A stretch of DNA of 64,000 nt, from the NCBI RefSeq assembly GCF_003583405.1, contig NZ_QXEC01000030.1, positions 1 to 64,000 of the forward strand, given 5' to 3'. The notes beneath the pieces are model-generated. The model worked only from the letters and a program-made list of their open reading frames with translations, was not told the DNA's origin and ran no database searches. Positions within the stretch are counted from its first letter, which is position 1. Every line of letters starts with the position of its first letter. Both the position numbers and the translations under genes were made by a program. Shown here in pieces: positions 58,801 through 63,845 of the stretch. Source of the stretch: Micromonospora radicis (GTDB lineage: Bacteria > Actinomycetota > Actinomycetes > Mycobacteriales > Micromonosporaceae).

Positions 58801-61800
58801 GTCACCGTGGTCGACGAAGGCGCGGGCGGTCATGGTGACCAGTTCGACCAGCCCGTTGCGGACCTTCCAGTCGACCAGCAGGTGGGCGACCGGCGCGGCG
58901 AGACGCGGCACGACCTGCCGGTACCGCAGGGCGGCGGCCCGGTCGGGCCGGGTTCCCCCCAGGTCGACGCGGATCAGTTCGGCGTGGTCGGGGTCGGTGG
59001 CCTCGATGGCGTCGGCGTACCGTCGGCGCAGGTCGAGGTCGTCGGGGTCGGCCAGGATGGCGGCGTACAACTCGGCGGGCGTGGCCATGACGGCAGCGTA
59101 TCGACGGCCGGCTCGATCACCGCCGGTGCCGTACCGGGTTCGACCTTCCACGGTCTCGGTCGACCGGCCGCCGATCCGGTGGCGGTACTGGAGGTGGCGC
59201 GGGCCGCACTACCCCAGGTGGCCCCGTACGCCCAGGTGGACGCGGTGGTGCCGGTCGGGCCGGACCGGTTCGAGATCCGCTCGGCCGGGCCGCACCCGCT
59301 GTCCGTGCGGCTGGCCGCCGGCCCGCTGGCCGACGGCGTGGTGGCGCAGTCCAGCCGTGGCCCGGACGGAACGTTCACGCTGACGGTGTCGGACCGGGCC
59401 GCCGACCCGGTGGTGGCGCGTGCGCTGGCGCACGAGGTGGCCGAGCTGCTGGCGCTGCACGAGAGCGGTCGGGCGTTGGCCGGCCCGCTGGACCCGGGCA
59501 ACGTACGCGGCCCGATCGACCCGGCCGGGCTGACCGCCCACGACCACGGCCGGATGGCCGAGCTGCGGCTGCTCGCCGCCGGGTACGCCGCCGCCGACCC
59601 GACCGCCCGGCTGGCCGTACGCGCCGAGGTCGACGCCCTCGCCGGCCACCTCGGTCTGCGGGTCGGCGACCCGGACGTGCGGCCCCGCTGGGCGCTGCTC
59701 CCGCCCGACGTGCTGACCCACCTGATGCAGCTCAGCGTCCCCTCGATCACCCTGGACCGGGTGCGCGCGGTGCTGGCCGGGGCGCCGGCCCAGACCGAGG
59801 TCGAGCGATTCCGGATGATCGACTACCGATCCCGGTTGGCGCCGGACCTCCAGCCGCCGCAGCGGACCGATCTGGACGCCCGGCTGCGGGAACTGGCCGC
59901 GGGGGCCGAGCACAGCCAGTCGGGCATGCCGCGGATGCCCGCCTTCGCCGGCCAGATCGTCGGGATACCACCGGCCCAGGTGGACCGGGTCCGGGCGGTC
60001 GACCCGGCGCTCGCCGACCGGCTGGCCGCCGAAGGCATCTACGTCGACCTGACCGGCCGCTACGACCTGCGCCCGTACCTGGTGGCGGGCGTGCCGGCGA
60101 TCGACCTCGGCGCGGCCCGCCCGGCCTTCGACCTGACCACCGAGGCGGGTCGCCGGGCACAACTGCAGGAGGACCGGCAGCGGTCCCGGGCTGCCCTGCG
60201 TGGCCAGCGCGGCGATCAGGCGGCGGCCCTGCTAACCGGCCACGACTTCCACTACCAGGGCGACGCCCGGTGGATGGGACTGGTACCGGACGTGCTGGCC
60301 GACGTGTTGCGCGCCATCACTCCCACCACGCCGGCCCCGACCGGCCCGCCGGAGAACGCGTCGACCCCGGAGCCCTCGGGTGACGGCCGGGTCGTGGCCG
60401 ACCGGGTGACTCTGCCGCCGGACTCACCGACCAAGCCCGGACCGGCCTACGGGCCGGCGCTGGACTCCCGGACCGGAGCGCCGGCACCCCTGTTCGACGG
60501 TCCGCCGACCCGCACGGACGTACAGCAGGGCGCGCTCGGCGACTGCGGCGTGATCGCCGTGATCGGCGCGGTCGCCGGTCACCTGCCGGACACGGTCGCC
60601 GGGATGTTCCATCCGAACCCGGACGGCTCGGTGGACGTGCTGCTGCACGAGACCAGCGGTCCGGGCCAGTCGGTGATTCCCACCGGACGCCAGTTGCGGG
60701 TCAGGGTCTGGCCGGACGTCCCGCTGCACCCCAACGCGGCCGGGCGCAGCGCGTACGCCGACCAGTCGACGGTCGGCACGTCCTGGGCGTCGCTGCTGGA
60801 GAAGGCGGTCGCGGCGGTCGACCGGACCTGGACCGAGCAGCGCCACGACCAGTGGCAGCAGCAGTGGAACGCCCGACCCGGCGTGGACCCGAACCAGGCC
60901 GCCCCGCTCGGCTATGCCCGCCTCGCCAACGGCAGCAGCCGACCGGTGCAGGCGGAGCTGCTCACCCAGCTCACCGGGCTGCCGAGCCGGGTGAGTCAGC
61001 TCGACCCGACGCCGGGGCGGGAGGCCGAGGCCGAGGCTCGCTTGTCCGCGCTGCTTGCCGCCGGCAGCCCGTTGATCATCGGGAGCCGGCCGGCCGCACA
61101 GTATCCCGGCAAGCCGCCGTACGGCCTGGTGCCCGGCCACGCGTACGAGATCGTGTCGGTGGCGAACGGGGAGGTGCGGCTGCGCAACCCGTGGAACTCG
61201 AGCCACCCGGCGCCGATGCCGGTACGCGCCCTACTGGATCTGATGAGCCCCTGGTACGGGCACGTCGAAGTGGCGCAGAGCAGCGTGACAGCGTTGCCGG
61301 ATTCCGACTTCCACGCGCAGGGTCGGCCCGCGGCCGATCCCACGGCGGTGCTCGACCGGGCACGGCTGGTGCTGCCCAGCCTGGCCGGCACGATCGGCGC
61401 GGACCAGGTCGTCGCCGTCGGCCCGGACGTCTTCGAAGTCCGGGCCGGTGGTCTCGCGCCGCTGCGGGTCCAGCTCACCGCGGGTGCCCTGGCCGACACC
61501 ACCGTGGCGCTGACGACCCGGAACCTCGACGGTACCTTCACCCTGACCGTCTCCGACCGGGCCGCCGACGCCGTGGTGGACCGTTCGGTGGCCCACGAGT
61601 TCGCCGAGCTGCTGGCTCGACACGAAGCCGGGTACGCGCAGGTCGGGCTCTTCGACCAGGGCGCGCCCGAGGGGCCGATCGACCCGAGTGGGCTCACCGT
61701 CCGCGACCGTGGCCGGCTGGCCGAGCTGAGCCTGATGGCCACCTGGTACGCGCAGTCCGACCCGACCACCCGGCTGGCCCTGCGCCGCGAGGTCGACGCG

Positions 61801-63843
61801 CTGGTCGACGGGCTCGGCCTGCGCTGGGGTACGCCGGAGGCCTCGGCGCGGCTGGCGCTGCTCCCCGCCGACCTGTGGCACCAGGTGATCCTGCTGAGCG
61901 TGCCGGCGATCACCCCGGAGACGGTGGCCGAGGCGCTGGCGTACAAGCAGGAGCCGACCCTCGTCGACCGGTTCCGGGCGATCGACTTCCGGACCCGGCT
62001 GGCGCCGGACTTCCAGCCGCCGCCGGCCGCCGAACTGACCGCGAAACTGCGCGAGCTGGCCGTGCACGGGGAGCAACGTCAAGCCTCCCTGCCCCGGATG
62101 CCGGCGCTGGCCGGGCAGGTCATCGCGCTGCCTCCCGTCGTACTGGAGACGATCCGCCAGGCCGATCCGCGGTTGGCCGAGCAACTCGCCACCGAGGGCG
62201 TCTACGTCGATCTGACCGGCCGCTTCGACCTGCGCCCGTACACCCTCGACGGTGCCCCGGAGTTCCCGCTGACCGTGTCGGCGCCCGCGTTCGACCTGGC
62301 CACCGAGGCCGGCCGCAAGGCGCTGCTGGCCGAGGACCGCAGCCGGGTCGCCGCCGCGTTCCGCACCGCGTACGGGTCGAATCCCGCGGCCATGGCGGTG
62401 CTCAGCACGCACGGCTTCCACTACGTGACAGACGCGCGGCGGATGGCGCTGGTCCCGAACGCGTTGACCGATGCGCTGCGGGCGTTCCTGCCGCCCGACC
62501 CCGCCACCATGGTCGAGGTCGAGCCGACCGTGTCCGACGGCGAAGTGGCCGTGGTCGCGGACCGGGTCACCCTGCCCGACCCGGACCCGAACTACCCGGT
62601 CGGGTACGGACAGCCCCTGGATCGGCGTACCGGGCAGCCGGTGCCGCTCTTCGACGGGCCGCCGCACCGCGAGCAGGTGCGCCAGGGCGTGCTCGGGGAC
62701 TGCGGGATGCTCGCCACCATGGCCGCCGTCGCCGGTTACCGGCCGGATGTGCTGACGCAGTTGTTCCAGCCGAACCCGGACGGCTCGGTGGACGTGTTGC
62801 TGCACGAGAGCGTCCTGCACGGCGACACCTCGACGCCCACCGGCCGACGCGTCCGCATCACCGTGCGGCCGGATGTGCCGCTGCACGCCGGCAGTGCCGG
62901 TAGGTCCGCCTACGCGGACCGCTCGGCGAACGGTTCGGGTTGGGCGTCGGTGCTGGAGAAGGCGCTGGCAGCGGTCGACCGGACCTGGACCCCGCAGCGG
63001 CGGGACGCCTGGCAGCGGGACTGGATCACCTGGTCCGGCAAGGACGATCCCCATCACGCCGCGCCGCTCGGCTATGCCCGGCTGCACGTCGGCAGCACCA
63101 GCTACCTGCAGGCGGAGCTGATGACCCAGCTGACGGGTGTGCCGAGCCGGATGTCGCTCTTCGACACCAGACCCGGCCAGGAGGCCGCCGTGGCCGCGCG
63201 ACTGACCGCCCTGCTCGCCGCCGGAAGCCCGGTGATCGTCGGCACCCGGCCGGAGGACCAGTACCCGCCCGAACTCGCCAACCTGCCGTTCGGCCTCTAC
63301 GCCACGCACGCCTACGAGGTCGTGTCGGTGACCGACGGTCTGGTGCAGCTACGTAACCCGTGGGGAGTCGAGCATCCCGCGCCGATTCCGGTACGGGACT
63401 TCCTGAACCTGATGGCCAACGACTACGCGCACATGTCCACCGACGCCGCGACCAGTTCCCCGGCGACCGGCGCAGCGACCAGCCTGAACGTCCCACCGGC
63501 CCAGCCGGCCGCGCCGGTGCCCGCACCACGTTCGCCGGAACCGGCGGTCGGGGCCGAGGGGCACCGGCCGCGCCGGCACACGCTCGGCCGCACCTACCTG
63601 GAGGACGAGCGAGCCGCCGTCGGCTACCTTGCGCTGCTCGACGGTGACGGTACGGTGAGTGGCCTGGTCGTCGTGGTGTCGTCGGGCGGTGGCCAACGGA
63701 CGGTCCACTGGACGACCAGCGGCGAACCCGGCGTCGGCAGGTCGGTGCCCGTCGGGCGGGCCGAGGCCGAGCGGATCGCCCGGGAGGTGCTCGGGTTTAG
63801 GCTTCCGGAGGAGTCCGCGCTGCACGAGATGGTGGACGGCTGA
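48667..63843 (+). CDS. giant multidomain T7SS polymorphic toxin frame (5058 codons)
   Basis: A single open frame from GTG 48667 (GAGGGG 8 nt upstream) to TGA 63843. Order: WXG100-like secretion domain and membrane helix; low-complexity linker; YwqJ-like deaminase; three papain-fold modules; a RelA/SpoT-like module between modules 2 and 3; a Rossmann/flavoprotein-like module; two calpain-like protease units; an immunity-like tail. Within it are three small immunity-like genes in the +1 phase and one leucine-rich-repeat gene on the opposite strand; in those stretches the giant frame reads Gly/Asp/Arg-rich sequence with poor third-position GC. The true primary product may end near 53330, with the rest being orphan toxin tips. 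Treat the full 5058-aa protein as uncertain. Confidence 0.6.
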   Translation: MAVPNPRNSLGEYDWVWDAICWVSAGEAWPSGDEDRMRELADAWQALADAVGDALDDADPAVLRILQSWGGGAGEAFGGLWNQIGVDPNNGLPLVQEVAAAYAAGCDQAALEIEYAKLTVLIAVIITVIAVFVALLMAWLGGVSAGAIPGILAAGRQAVTVAFRRLVAQMGRQLLTRAGMQAALRTAGTRAGQIVTSQGFRQGASRLGLELLEEIGEELIIDVGAQAYQVRSGERRGWDGNRTLTAGVGGAYGAVLGSGMNWAGRRAAPRMPVSFSPSQLSFRGSGLVRWGSTSITSGVQNAIISPAASVLANASVNQQFVLPGADAFLGGFASGAGRTGATLAGGASGNLGAKITNFGLGKMGISFAPGAGLGAGGIDPSLGVGSTNNLGNLGSTDGAAGGGGGATSPDGGAGASGRADTDGGASQHSGGTVPQNGSGSISLTPAATDPAVTAPAGSVTSTGAPTTTTGGVDLASGAAGPNPTDATARVDETASAIPPDDAATTGGQAPIDGIPASAEPAVDTNRASNPGDPATPGSETLATDRATSGSSDLASPADRVEGGPPAERAADSTQATTAEVVGPGTRSVPADATAEGVRSAADAEGVRSAPVDGRPEVPVDASAGRAVGVGPTLDSEGAGIDGSRPPVGAGPDPLAGDAVPAMLPGAPPVGVVGGAAPGSVTPATTLNPAPVTTAPPVGPPAVTPSAPAPNPAGTPAVATRSTPATGTTGTQPAPDQRAPANTTATNSAGSISLPAPTRVAPVTQTAATQSAEPTTPAETSGADPNATTAPVGADPNATTAPSSVDPTTRPVTADGVPAPMAGRADPGPATSGPVVVVVPVNPEVHQPGAPTVPSTDAGRVKPDTLRRSAGPTGRGTHSWQLDPTSVDGDPTGPAAQQALIEASRTLAETARRAVKDGTISRAKQPGTSGALLMPDGGITTHTSMTADKGTKPPTQPAVHPLAQAALDRTAAALPDGTGSGHGKCAEVALVSDQLYRLETQWRDAGMPGSFEQYASDAFNGAMIITHQVKPARQNDVLYDLGHHRPPCRSCAHFLPQFNIEPIVDRQRDAQSYQPSVPGVVGNGLPLSDSRPYGHPDGLLPPDQADQRALDEAVPRDPATGRPLVHPDPRVGAWVGLVNDGGPTVPGRDNNCADVGLSVLATWFGRPEVAAPTAATAEVELGSTARQEQALRTGFAHQGAGIPGLDAVADALRTAGPGSAALIITTQPDGNGAHTWNAVNHDGTVIWLDAQNQLVSDRGPVHGEPGNVWSIVLDVEGDPYRPAATDTDARTPAPPDSTASDDTSATNSDQIAWPDMRGRPMPDTRQFGPDQLAPLEDPRYQHDLESNLRTPDGYAVFADPATHPYGLLINDGGPDQPGRSNNCVDSALAGMASFYGDPQVSYPRWPDRLDDGSLDAELGELDGFGRVESWIGGEWSGDNDALPGTPAERTAALADRYEQLYHRVRDAGPGSAAVVAVEWLRFDEHTGEPLLDTDGNVSGAAQHVFLLVHPQDADGPVWWDPQLASTTTDPLPGDYLGLTHKLWSMEVQPGHVDEQRGSPAVDGQAARDGQPGDGLPVRVRLGSPGDALPAAAGAGAATGPGGVHHRPDGRGDRASQPAAAADHQAVRGGTPGGSDNRPADLAGPGSDGLSETGASPPEGDPAASPYLDALAEPDQTTLLDALTEARLDADQILADLHDVNAEVNARLGLTGPDTLGTLGEQHRVKGAESLARKFRTELEPLGYDLGSALDTVNDVVRFSVRGPETEAYGPAVDAVLSSLEVQGYQVTDLKNFWHPGNRFFGLNCTLTSPSGRTFELQFPTETSYTIGKQTHGPYEVMRDPAQPPSARVHAFLDILAINKANGIAASMPGGMDAARFDTPKNTSFAKWMASPRQVSIRESYLDWLGQQGQTFADVLARRGLTASDLPGLDPELMGGPHGGADVRLLPPPETGRPDRPAGQPDRGGGERGPDAGGDLGPVDGRLDVPSGRGGGDPVGEPGAPRGHEGRPGDGGTRGDAVHDGAVADGGRADADLRGGPPSGLTGTVPSLAEGRRFGPGELAPLEDARFQDEVAASLATPHGYTVFADPSTHPYGRLVNDGGPDQPGRGNNCLDSSLAALASFHGDPQVSRPRWPDRLDDGSIDRLSGERGGLERAEAWIGGEWIGGPDTLPTDLSARTDAVADQYADLYQQVADAGPGASALVVADWLFLDGNGNVVLDETGRAEVDGSHAFVIVFPADAGAPVWWDPQTGTASVDMPAADVRDTHALWAMMMPDREGRVDRGRGADADQPVVGDPESDRASGVRVRLAGPGEALGAGTGLGDAGGSGQLHHRPVGSDHGPLQPASQADHGGVRPGTTRGADQGSAGLARAGTDGLTDAADRPGPDGPPGTADPEGPDGPPGPPGPDSGTTAADGPDLRQAAAGTTFGGALLDTDPARTAEAVQAALTDGPLPARASVEQTTATVTLDTADGPYQVRIALADPPAGVPLVPVATLAYTPDGAVVQVSTGAHPDHVRRAVAALLAEADTVAQERAVDLRTDATAALAEGARPEYDGARVLTGRDIGRLAELRVVLADSAATTDPARAGQLRAEALSLLVASGLLEQDPTHAVHGLGANVPVVGPEAARARLELIRNHLGPAAPAVENLIGQSTGQQLVAELRAARSAVRAEARTWGQQATALRDAADLALTSRVDAALDTAPDHVFGRLVIGGGWAATADFVTMGAPADRGTGLPPVLCVSQGHDPWAERQALLMGQIPSELELPGLPFQPADLAEEGTQFTPSDVFADAVGAARALSGMPTYQGTATAITPRPADPVGWPDGANFRVTVGGRQFFTASVDVASGPGPSRVPNAPVATTGRYVDPTTGYRVDRSGPTPVFHAPDGTPVDPDTLPATVRTVLGAGAVSAPLLADLAGRPTDPLLVDPISGYSVDPSTGQVFDPAGGPTNLDTVSAEVRARLGHAPDGSFGDPRPSRPPVDFGGQNLADAYRPGDRVLVFGAGASGAWDIEQAVASQARSVDWSARPVEPPSDQLTGDPTRDAEARLRHSFGGGYNRRNTLPDIGAYAESVRNQVEQALREIVSLRHTVDGGFLVEFTDGTRQPYDRVVFSIGQAPEYPGGVADLLSEVDLAPLDGPATEHDRPADVLGLRDASGGLRVLGGAGVAGPLLAKVGPALRQTIVDQAAALPDDSRGIPPSIRFHAQRIAEANLGAPPAAPPVPARPPGPAVPDVPSDLVPAGNAEQPPTPLDVEPGQGTVPLVQFPPEGRQLDGDGLAVDVLPDALRDDLDGVAPQLDVPQGGEVAAGGEGLDAGWPDAAVGQAQPPQPAQVRGGGQRGEPVVTDRVVAQVEGDQAAQAGDIGDLRHQPGRVDQGQVADGKLGEDLVTVVDEGAGGHGDQFDQPVADLPVDQQVGDRRGETRHDLPVPQGGGPVGPGSPQVDADQFGVVGVGGLDGVGVPSAQVEVVGVGQDGGVQLGGRGHDGSVSTAGSITAGAVPGSTFHGLGRPAADPVAVLEVARAALPQVAPYAQVDAVVPVGPDRFEIRSAGPHPLSVRLAAGPLADGVVAQSSRGPDGTFTLTVSDRAADPVVARALAHEVAELLALHESGRALAGPLDPGNVRGPIDPAGLTAHDHGRMAELRLLAAGYAAADPTARLAVRAEVDALAGHLGLRVGDPDVRPRWALLPPDVLTHLMQLSVPSITLDRVRAVLAGAPAQTEVERFRMIDYRSRLAPDLQPPQRTDLDARLRELAAGAEHSQSGMPRMPAFAGQIVGIPPAQVDRVRAVDPALADRLAAEGIYVDLTGRYDLRPYLVAGVPAIDLGAARPAFDLTTEAGRRAQLQEDRQRSRAALRGQRGDQAAALLTGHDFHYQGDARWMGLVPDVLADVLRAITPTTPAPTGPPENASTPEPSGDGRVVADRVTLPPDSPTKPGPAYGPALDSRTGAPAPLFDGPPTRTDVQQGALGDCGVIAVIGAVAGHLPDTVAGMFHPNPDGSVDVLLHETSGPGQSVIPTGRQLRVRVWPDVPLHPNAAGRSAYADQSTVGTSWASLLEKAVAAVDRTWTEQRHDQWQQQWNARPGVDPNQAAPLGYARLANGSSRPVQAELLTQLTGLPSRVSQLDPTPGREAEAEARLSALLAAGSPLIIGSRPAAQYPGKPPYGLVPGHAYEIVSVANGEVRLRNPWNSSHPAPMPVRALLDLMSPWYGHVEVAQSSVTALPDSDFHAQGRPAADPTAVLDRARLVLPSLAGTIGADQVVAVGPDVFEVRAGGLAPLRVQLTAGALADTTVALTTRNLDGTFTLTVSDRAADAVVDRSVAHEFAELLARHEAGYAQVGLFDQGAPEGPIDPSGLTVRDRGRLAELSLMATWYAQSDPTTRLALRREVDALVDGLGLRWGTPEASARLALLPADLWHQVILLSVPAITPETVAEALAYKQEPTLVDRFRAIDFRTRLAPDFQPPPAAELTAKLRELAVHGEQRQASLPRMPALAGQVIALPPVVLETIRQADPRLAEQLATEGVYVDLTGRFDLRPYTLDGAPEFPLTVSAPAFDLATEAGRKALLAEDRSRVAAAFRTAYGSNPAAMAVLSTHGFHYVTDARRMALVPNALTDALRAFLPPDPATMVEVEPTVSDGEVAVVADRVTLPDPDPNYPVGYGQPLDRRTGQPVPLFDGPPHREQVRQGVLGDCGMLATMAAVAGYRPDVLTQLFQPNPDGSVDVLLHESVLHGDTSTPTGRRVRITVRPDVPLHAGSAGRSAYADRSANGSGWASVLEKALAAVDRTWTPQRRDAWQRDWITWSGKDDPHHAAPLGYARLHVGSTSYLQAELMTQLTGVPSRMSLFDTRPGQEAAVAARLTALLAAGSPVIVGTRPEDQYPPELANLPFGLYATHAYEVVSVTDGLVQLRNPWGVEHPAPIPVRDFLNLMANDYAHMSTDAATSSPATGAATSLNVPPAQPAAPVPAPRSPEPAVGAEGHRPRRHTLGRTYLEDERAAVGYLALLDGDGTVSGLVVVVSSGGGQRTVHWTTSGEPGVGRSVPVGRAEAERIAREVLGFRLPEESALHEMVDG
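51240..51910 (+). other. module: YwqJ-like deaminase toxin domain
   Basis: Residues about 858-1081 of the frame. Motifs THTSM, GHGKCAEVALVSDQLY and PPCRSCAHFLPQF provide the Cys-Ala-Glu and Cys-x-x-Cys pattern of zinc-dependent deaminases. It closely matches the free-standing 31166-31549 product. In polymorphic toxins this fold deaminates nucleic-acid bases; the exact substrate is unknown here. Confidence 0.75.
52060..52500 (+). other. module: papain-fold (Tox-PL type) domain 1
   Basis: Residues about 1132-1278. Catalytic-type Cys in GRDNNCADVGLSVLATWFG, His in NGAHTWNAVNHDG and Asp in VIWLDAQNQLV, the classic C-H-D order of papain-fold toxins known as glutamine deamidases. No immunity gene follows directly; domain 2 comes next after a short linker. 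Confidence 0.7.
52660..53320 (+). other. module: papain-fold toxin domain 2
   Basis: Residues about 1332-1552. Cys in PGRSNNCVDSALAGMASFYG, His in AAQHVFLLVHPQDADG, Asp in VWWDPQLAST. It is closely related to the module at 54812-55480 (same NDGGPDQPGR and RWPDRLDDGS segments), and both are followed by an Imm35-like gene, pointing to cassette duplication. Confidence 0.75.
53315..53611 (+). CDS. Imm35/YrhB-like immunity protein, copy 1
   Basis: A 98-aa protein encoded in the +1 phase relative to the giant frame. It begins within the last codons of papain module 2. EEARQLMARLLGTDNPVTVF, EFGWAAQETLSPRQRAQG, GVFIIDQTGVVTAHPSLPPP and IIKRYAAARREGRI match the Imm35/YrhB pattern and the copy at 55496-55786. 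Third codon positions are strongly GC in this phase, supporting it as the coding frame here. It is the likely antidote of the papain-fold toxin. Confidence 0.8.
   Translation: MSMSSEEARQLMARLLGTDNPVTVFQFEFGWAAQETLSPRQRAQGRQLGQGVFIIDQTGVVTAHPSLPPPLIIKRYAAARREGRITGRQIWPVPDPTG
53640..54470 (+). other. module: RelA/SpoT-like (p)ppNpp synthetase toxin domain
   Basis: Residues about 1658-1934. It has RVKGAESLARKF (the K..SL..K motif), VNDVVRFSV (D..RF), NRFFGLNCTLTSPSGRTFELQF (the Y/F-x-GLN and E-x-Q-F segments), then THGPYEV. These follow the order of RelA/SpoT synthetase motifs and of T6SS/T7SS toxins such as Tas1 that make (p)ppApp. No start codon of its own is obvious. The +1-phase gene at 54473 follows within 3 nt. 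Confidence 0.6.
54473..54784 (+). CDS. probable immunity protein of the RelA/SpoT-like toxin
   Basis: A 103-aa protein in the +1 phase with GGGGGG 5 nt before its ATG and nearly all-GC third positions. The sequence is TFGYFLLRRPDDPTG, then NLIVEAESAGPTQAVIWDR, then VDRATAERAATRFTTVPLP and EDELTQI. The family is not known to me, but the end of the giant frame (63574-63843) has a similar plan (YLALLDGDG, GLVVVVSSGG, VGRAEAERIA, LPEESAL). The position right after the RelA/SpoT-like module suggests it is that toxin's antidote. Confidence 0.65.
   Translation: MAALTFGYFLLRRPDDPTGPPVNLIVEAESAGPTQAVIWDRSTGAWTFRPDVAAAILWANPERHEVTKVDRATAERAATRFTTVPLPTEDELTQICAAARPPG
54812..55480 (+). other. module: papain-fold toxin domain 3
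   Basis: Residues about 2049-2271. Cys in GRGNNCLDSSLAALASFHG, His in GSHAFVIVFPADAG, Asp in VWWDPQTG. It duplicates module 2 with moderate divergence. The upstream region between 54784 and 54812 shows no start codon for a separate gene, so it looks like a displaced toxin tip. Confidence 0.75.
55496..55786 (+). CDS. Imm35/YrhB-like immunity protein, copy 2
   Basis: A 96-aa protein in the +1 phase starting with TTG at 55496, preceded by GAGAGGGG. EDEALTLISQLLGTQNPIVL, EFGWLARERLSEPERASG, SYIIDRSGVITAHSSLPP and IMEEYAQARREGRIKGRQ parallel copy 1. It directly follows papain module 3 and is its likely antidote. The two copies differ at many positions, so their specificities may have diverged. 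Confidence 0.78.
   Translation: MTEDEALTLISQLLGTQNPIVLREFEFGWLARERLSEPERASGTQVGQGSYIIDRSGVITAHSSLPPRRIMEEYAQARREGRIKGRQVWPEPEPTA
55900..58340 (+). other. module: Rossmann/flavoprotein-like toxin region
   Basis: Residues about 2412-3225. After a Pro/Gly linker and an adaptor-like helical part (GRDIGRLAELRVVLADSAAT), it has VFGRLVIGGGWAATADFVTMG (a dinucleotide-binding GGG turn, about 2701-2721), a middle part with repeated YxVDPxTG motifs, then a second Rossmann-type motif DRVLVFGAGASGAWDIEQAV (about 2989) and YDRVVFSIGQAPEYPG (about 3099), which resembles the FAD-dependent oxidoreductase motif before the last strand. I do not know such a toxin. It could be an oxidoreductase effector. Confidence 0.5.
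58348..59088 (-). CDS. leucine-rich-repeat protein with TIGR02996-type N-terminus
   Basis: A 246-aa protein encoded opposite the giant frame. The start TPAELYAAILADPDDLDLRR, followed by RYADAIEATDPDHAELIRV, is the TIGR02996 repeat-companion motif. Leucine-rich repeats follow (LPVRHLTLVDAAGLMPQV, LVALDLSDNPIGDDGLAALA, LRWLGLANCGIGPAGVEALA, LRYVELWGNPVEVV). ATG at 59088 is chosen as the homology starts there. It lies convergent to the flavoprotein-like module and might be its immunity protein. In this stretch the plus-strand frame reads only antisense sequence. Confidence 0.75.
   Translation of the reverse strand: MATPAELYAAILADPDDLDLRRRYADAIEATDPDHAELIRVDLGGTRPDRAAALRYRQVVPRLAAPVAHLLVDWKVRNGLVELVTMTARAFVDHGDEVFAQLPVRHLTLVDAAGLMPQVADVAGLGRLVALDLSDNPIGDDGLAALATSPHLGRLRWLGLANCGIGPAGVEALAASRNLPALRYVELWGNPVEVVAKGVGQDIDGKPISVELPPLGRELDERYGPLPWLDIQWGWRLLGVARWDEV
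59137..61290 (+). other. module: calpain-like protease unit A
   Basis: Residues about 3491-4208. The first half is an adaptor (FHGLGRPAADPVAVLEVARA, DRAADPVVARALAHEVAELL, DHGRMAELRLLAAGYA, IYVDLTGRYDLRPY). From about 3915 it is a C2-type calpain domain: Cys in VQQGALGDCGVIAVIGAVAG, His in GLVPGHAYEIVSVANG, Asn in VRLRNPWNSSHP. Unit B repeats this with a period of 2163 nt. Confidence 0.75.
61300..63430 (+). other. module: calpain-like protease unit B
   Basis: Residues about 4212-4922. The same adaptor and protease order as unit A: FHAQGRPAADPTAVLDRARL, SVAHEFAELLARHEAG, VYVDLTGRFDLRPY, then Cys in VRQGVLGDCGMLATMAAVAG, His in YATHAYEVVSVTDG and Asn in VQLRNPWGVEHPAP. There is no immunity gene between A and B. 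The catalytic triad is intact in both. Confidence 0.75.
63574..63843 (+). other. module: immunity-like C-terminal domain
   Basis: The last about 90 residues of the frame. The plan VGYLALLDGDG, GLVVVVSSGGGQ, VGRAEAERIAREVL, LPEESALHEM parallels the 54473-54784 protein (FGYFLLRRPDD, NLIVEAESAG, VDRATAERAATRF, LPTEDELTQI). It may be an immunity protein now fused in frame, or a separate gene lacking a clear start. Confidence 0.4.
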
Positions 63844-63845
63844 GG

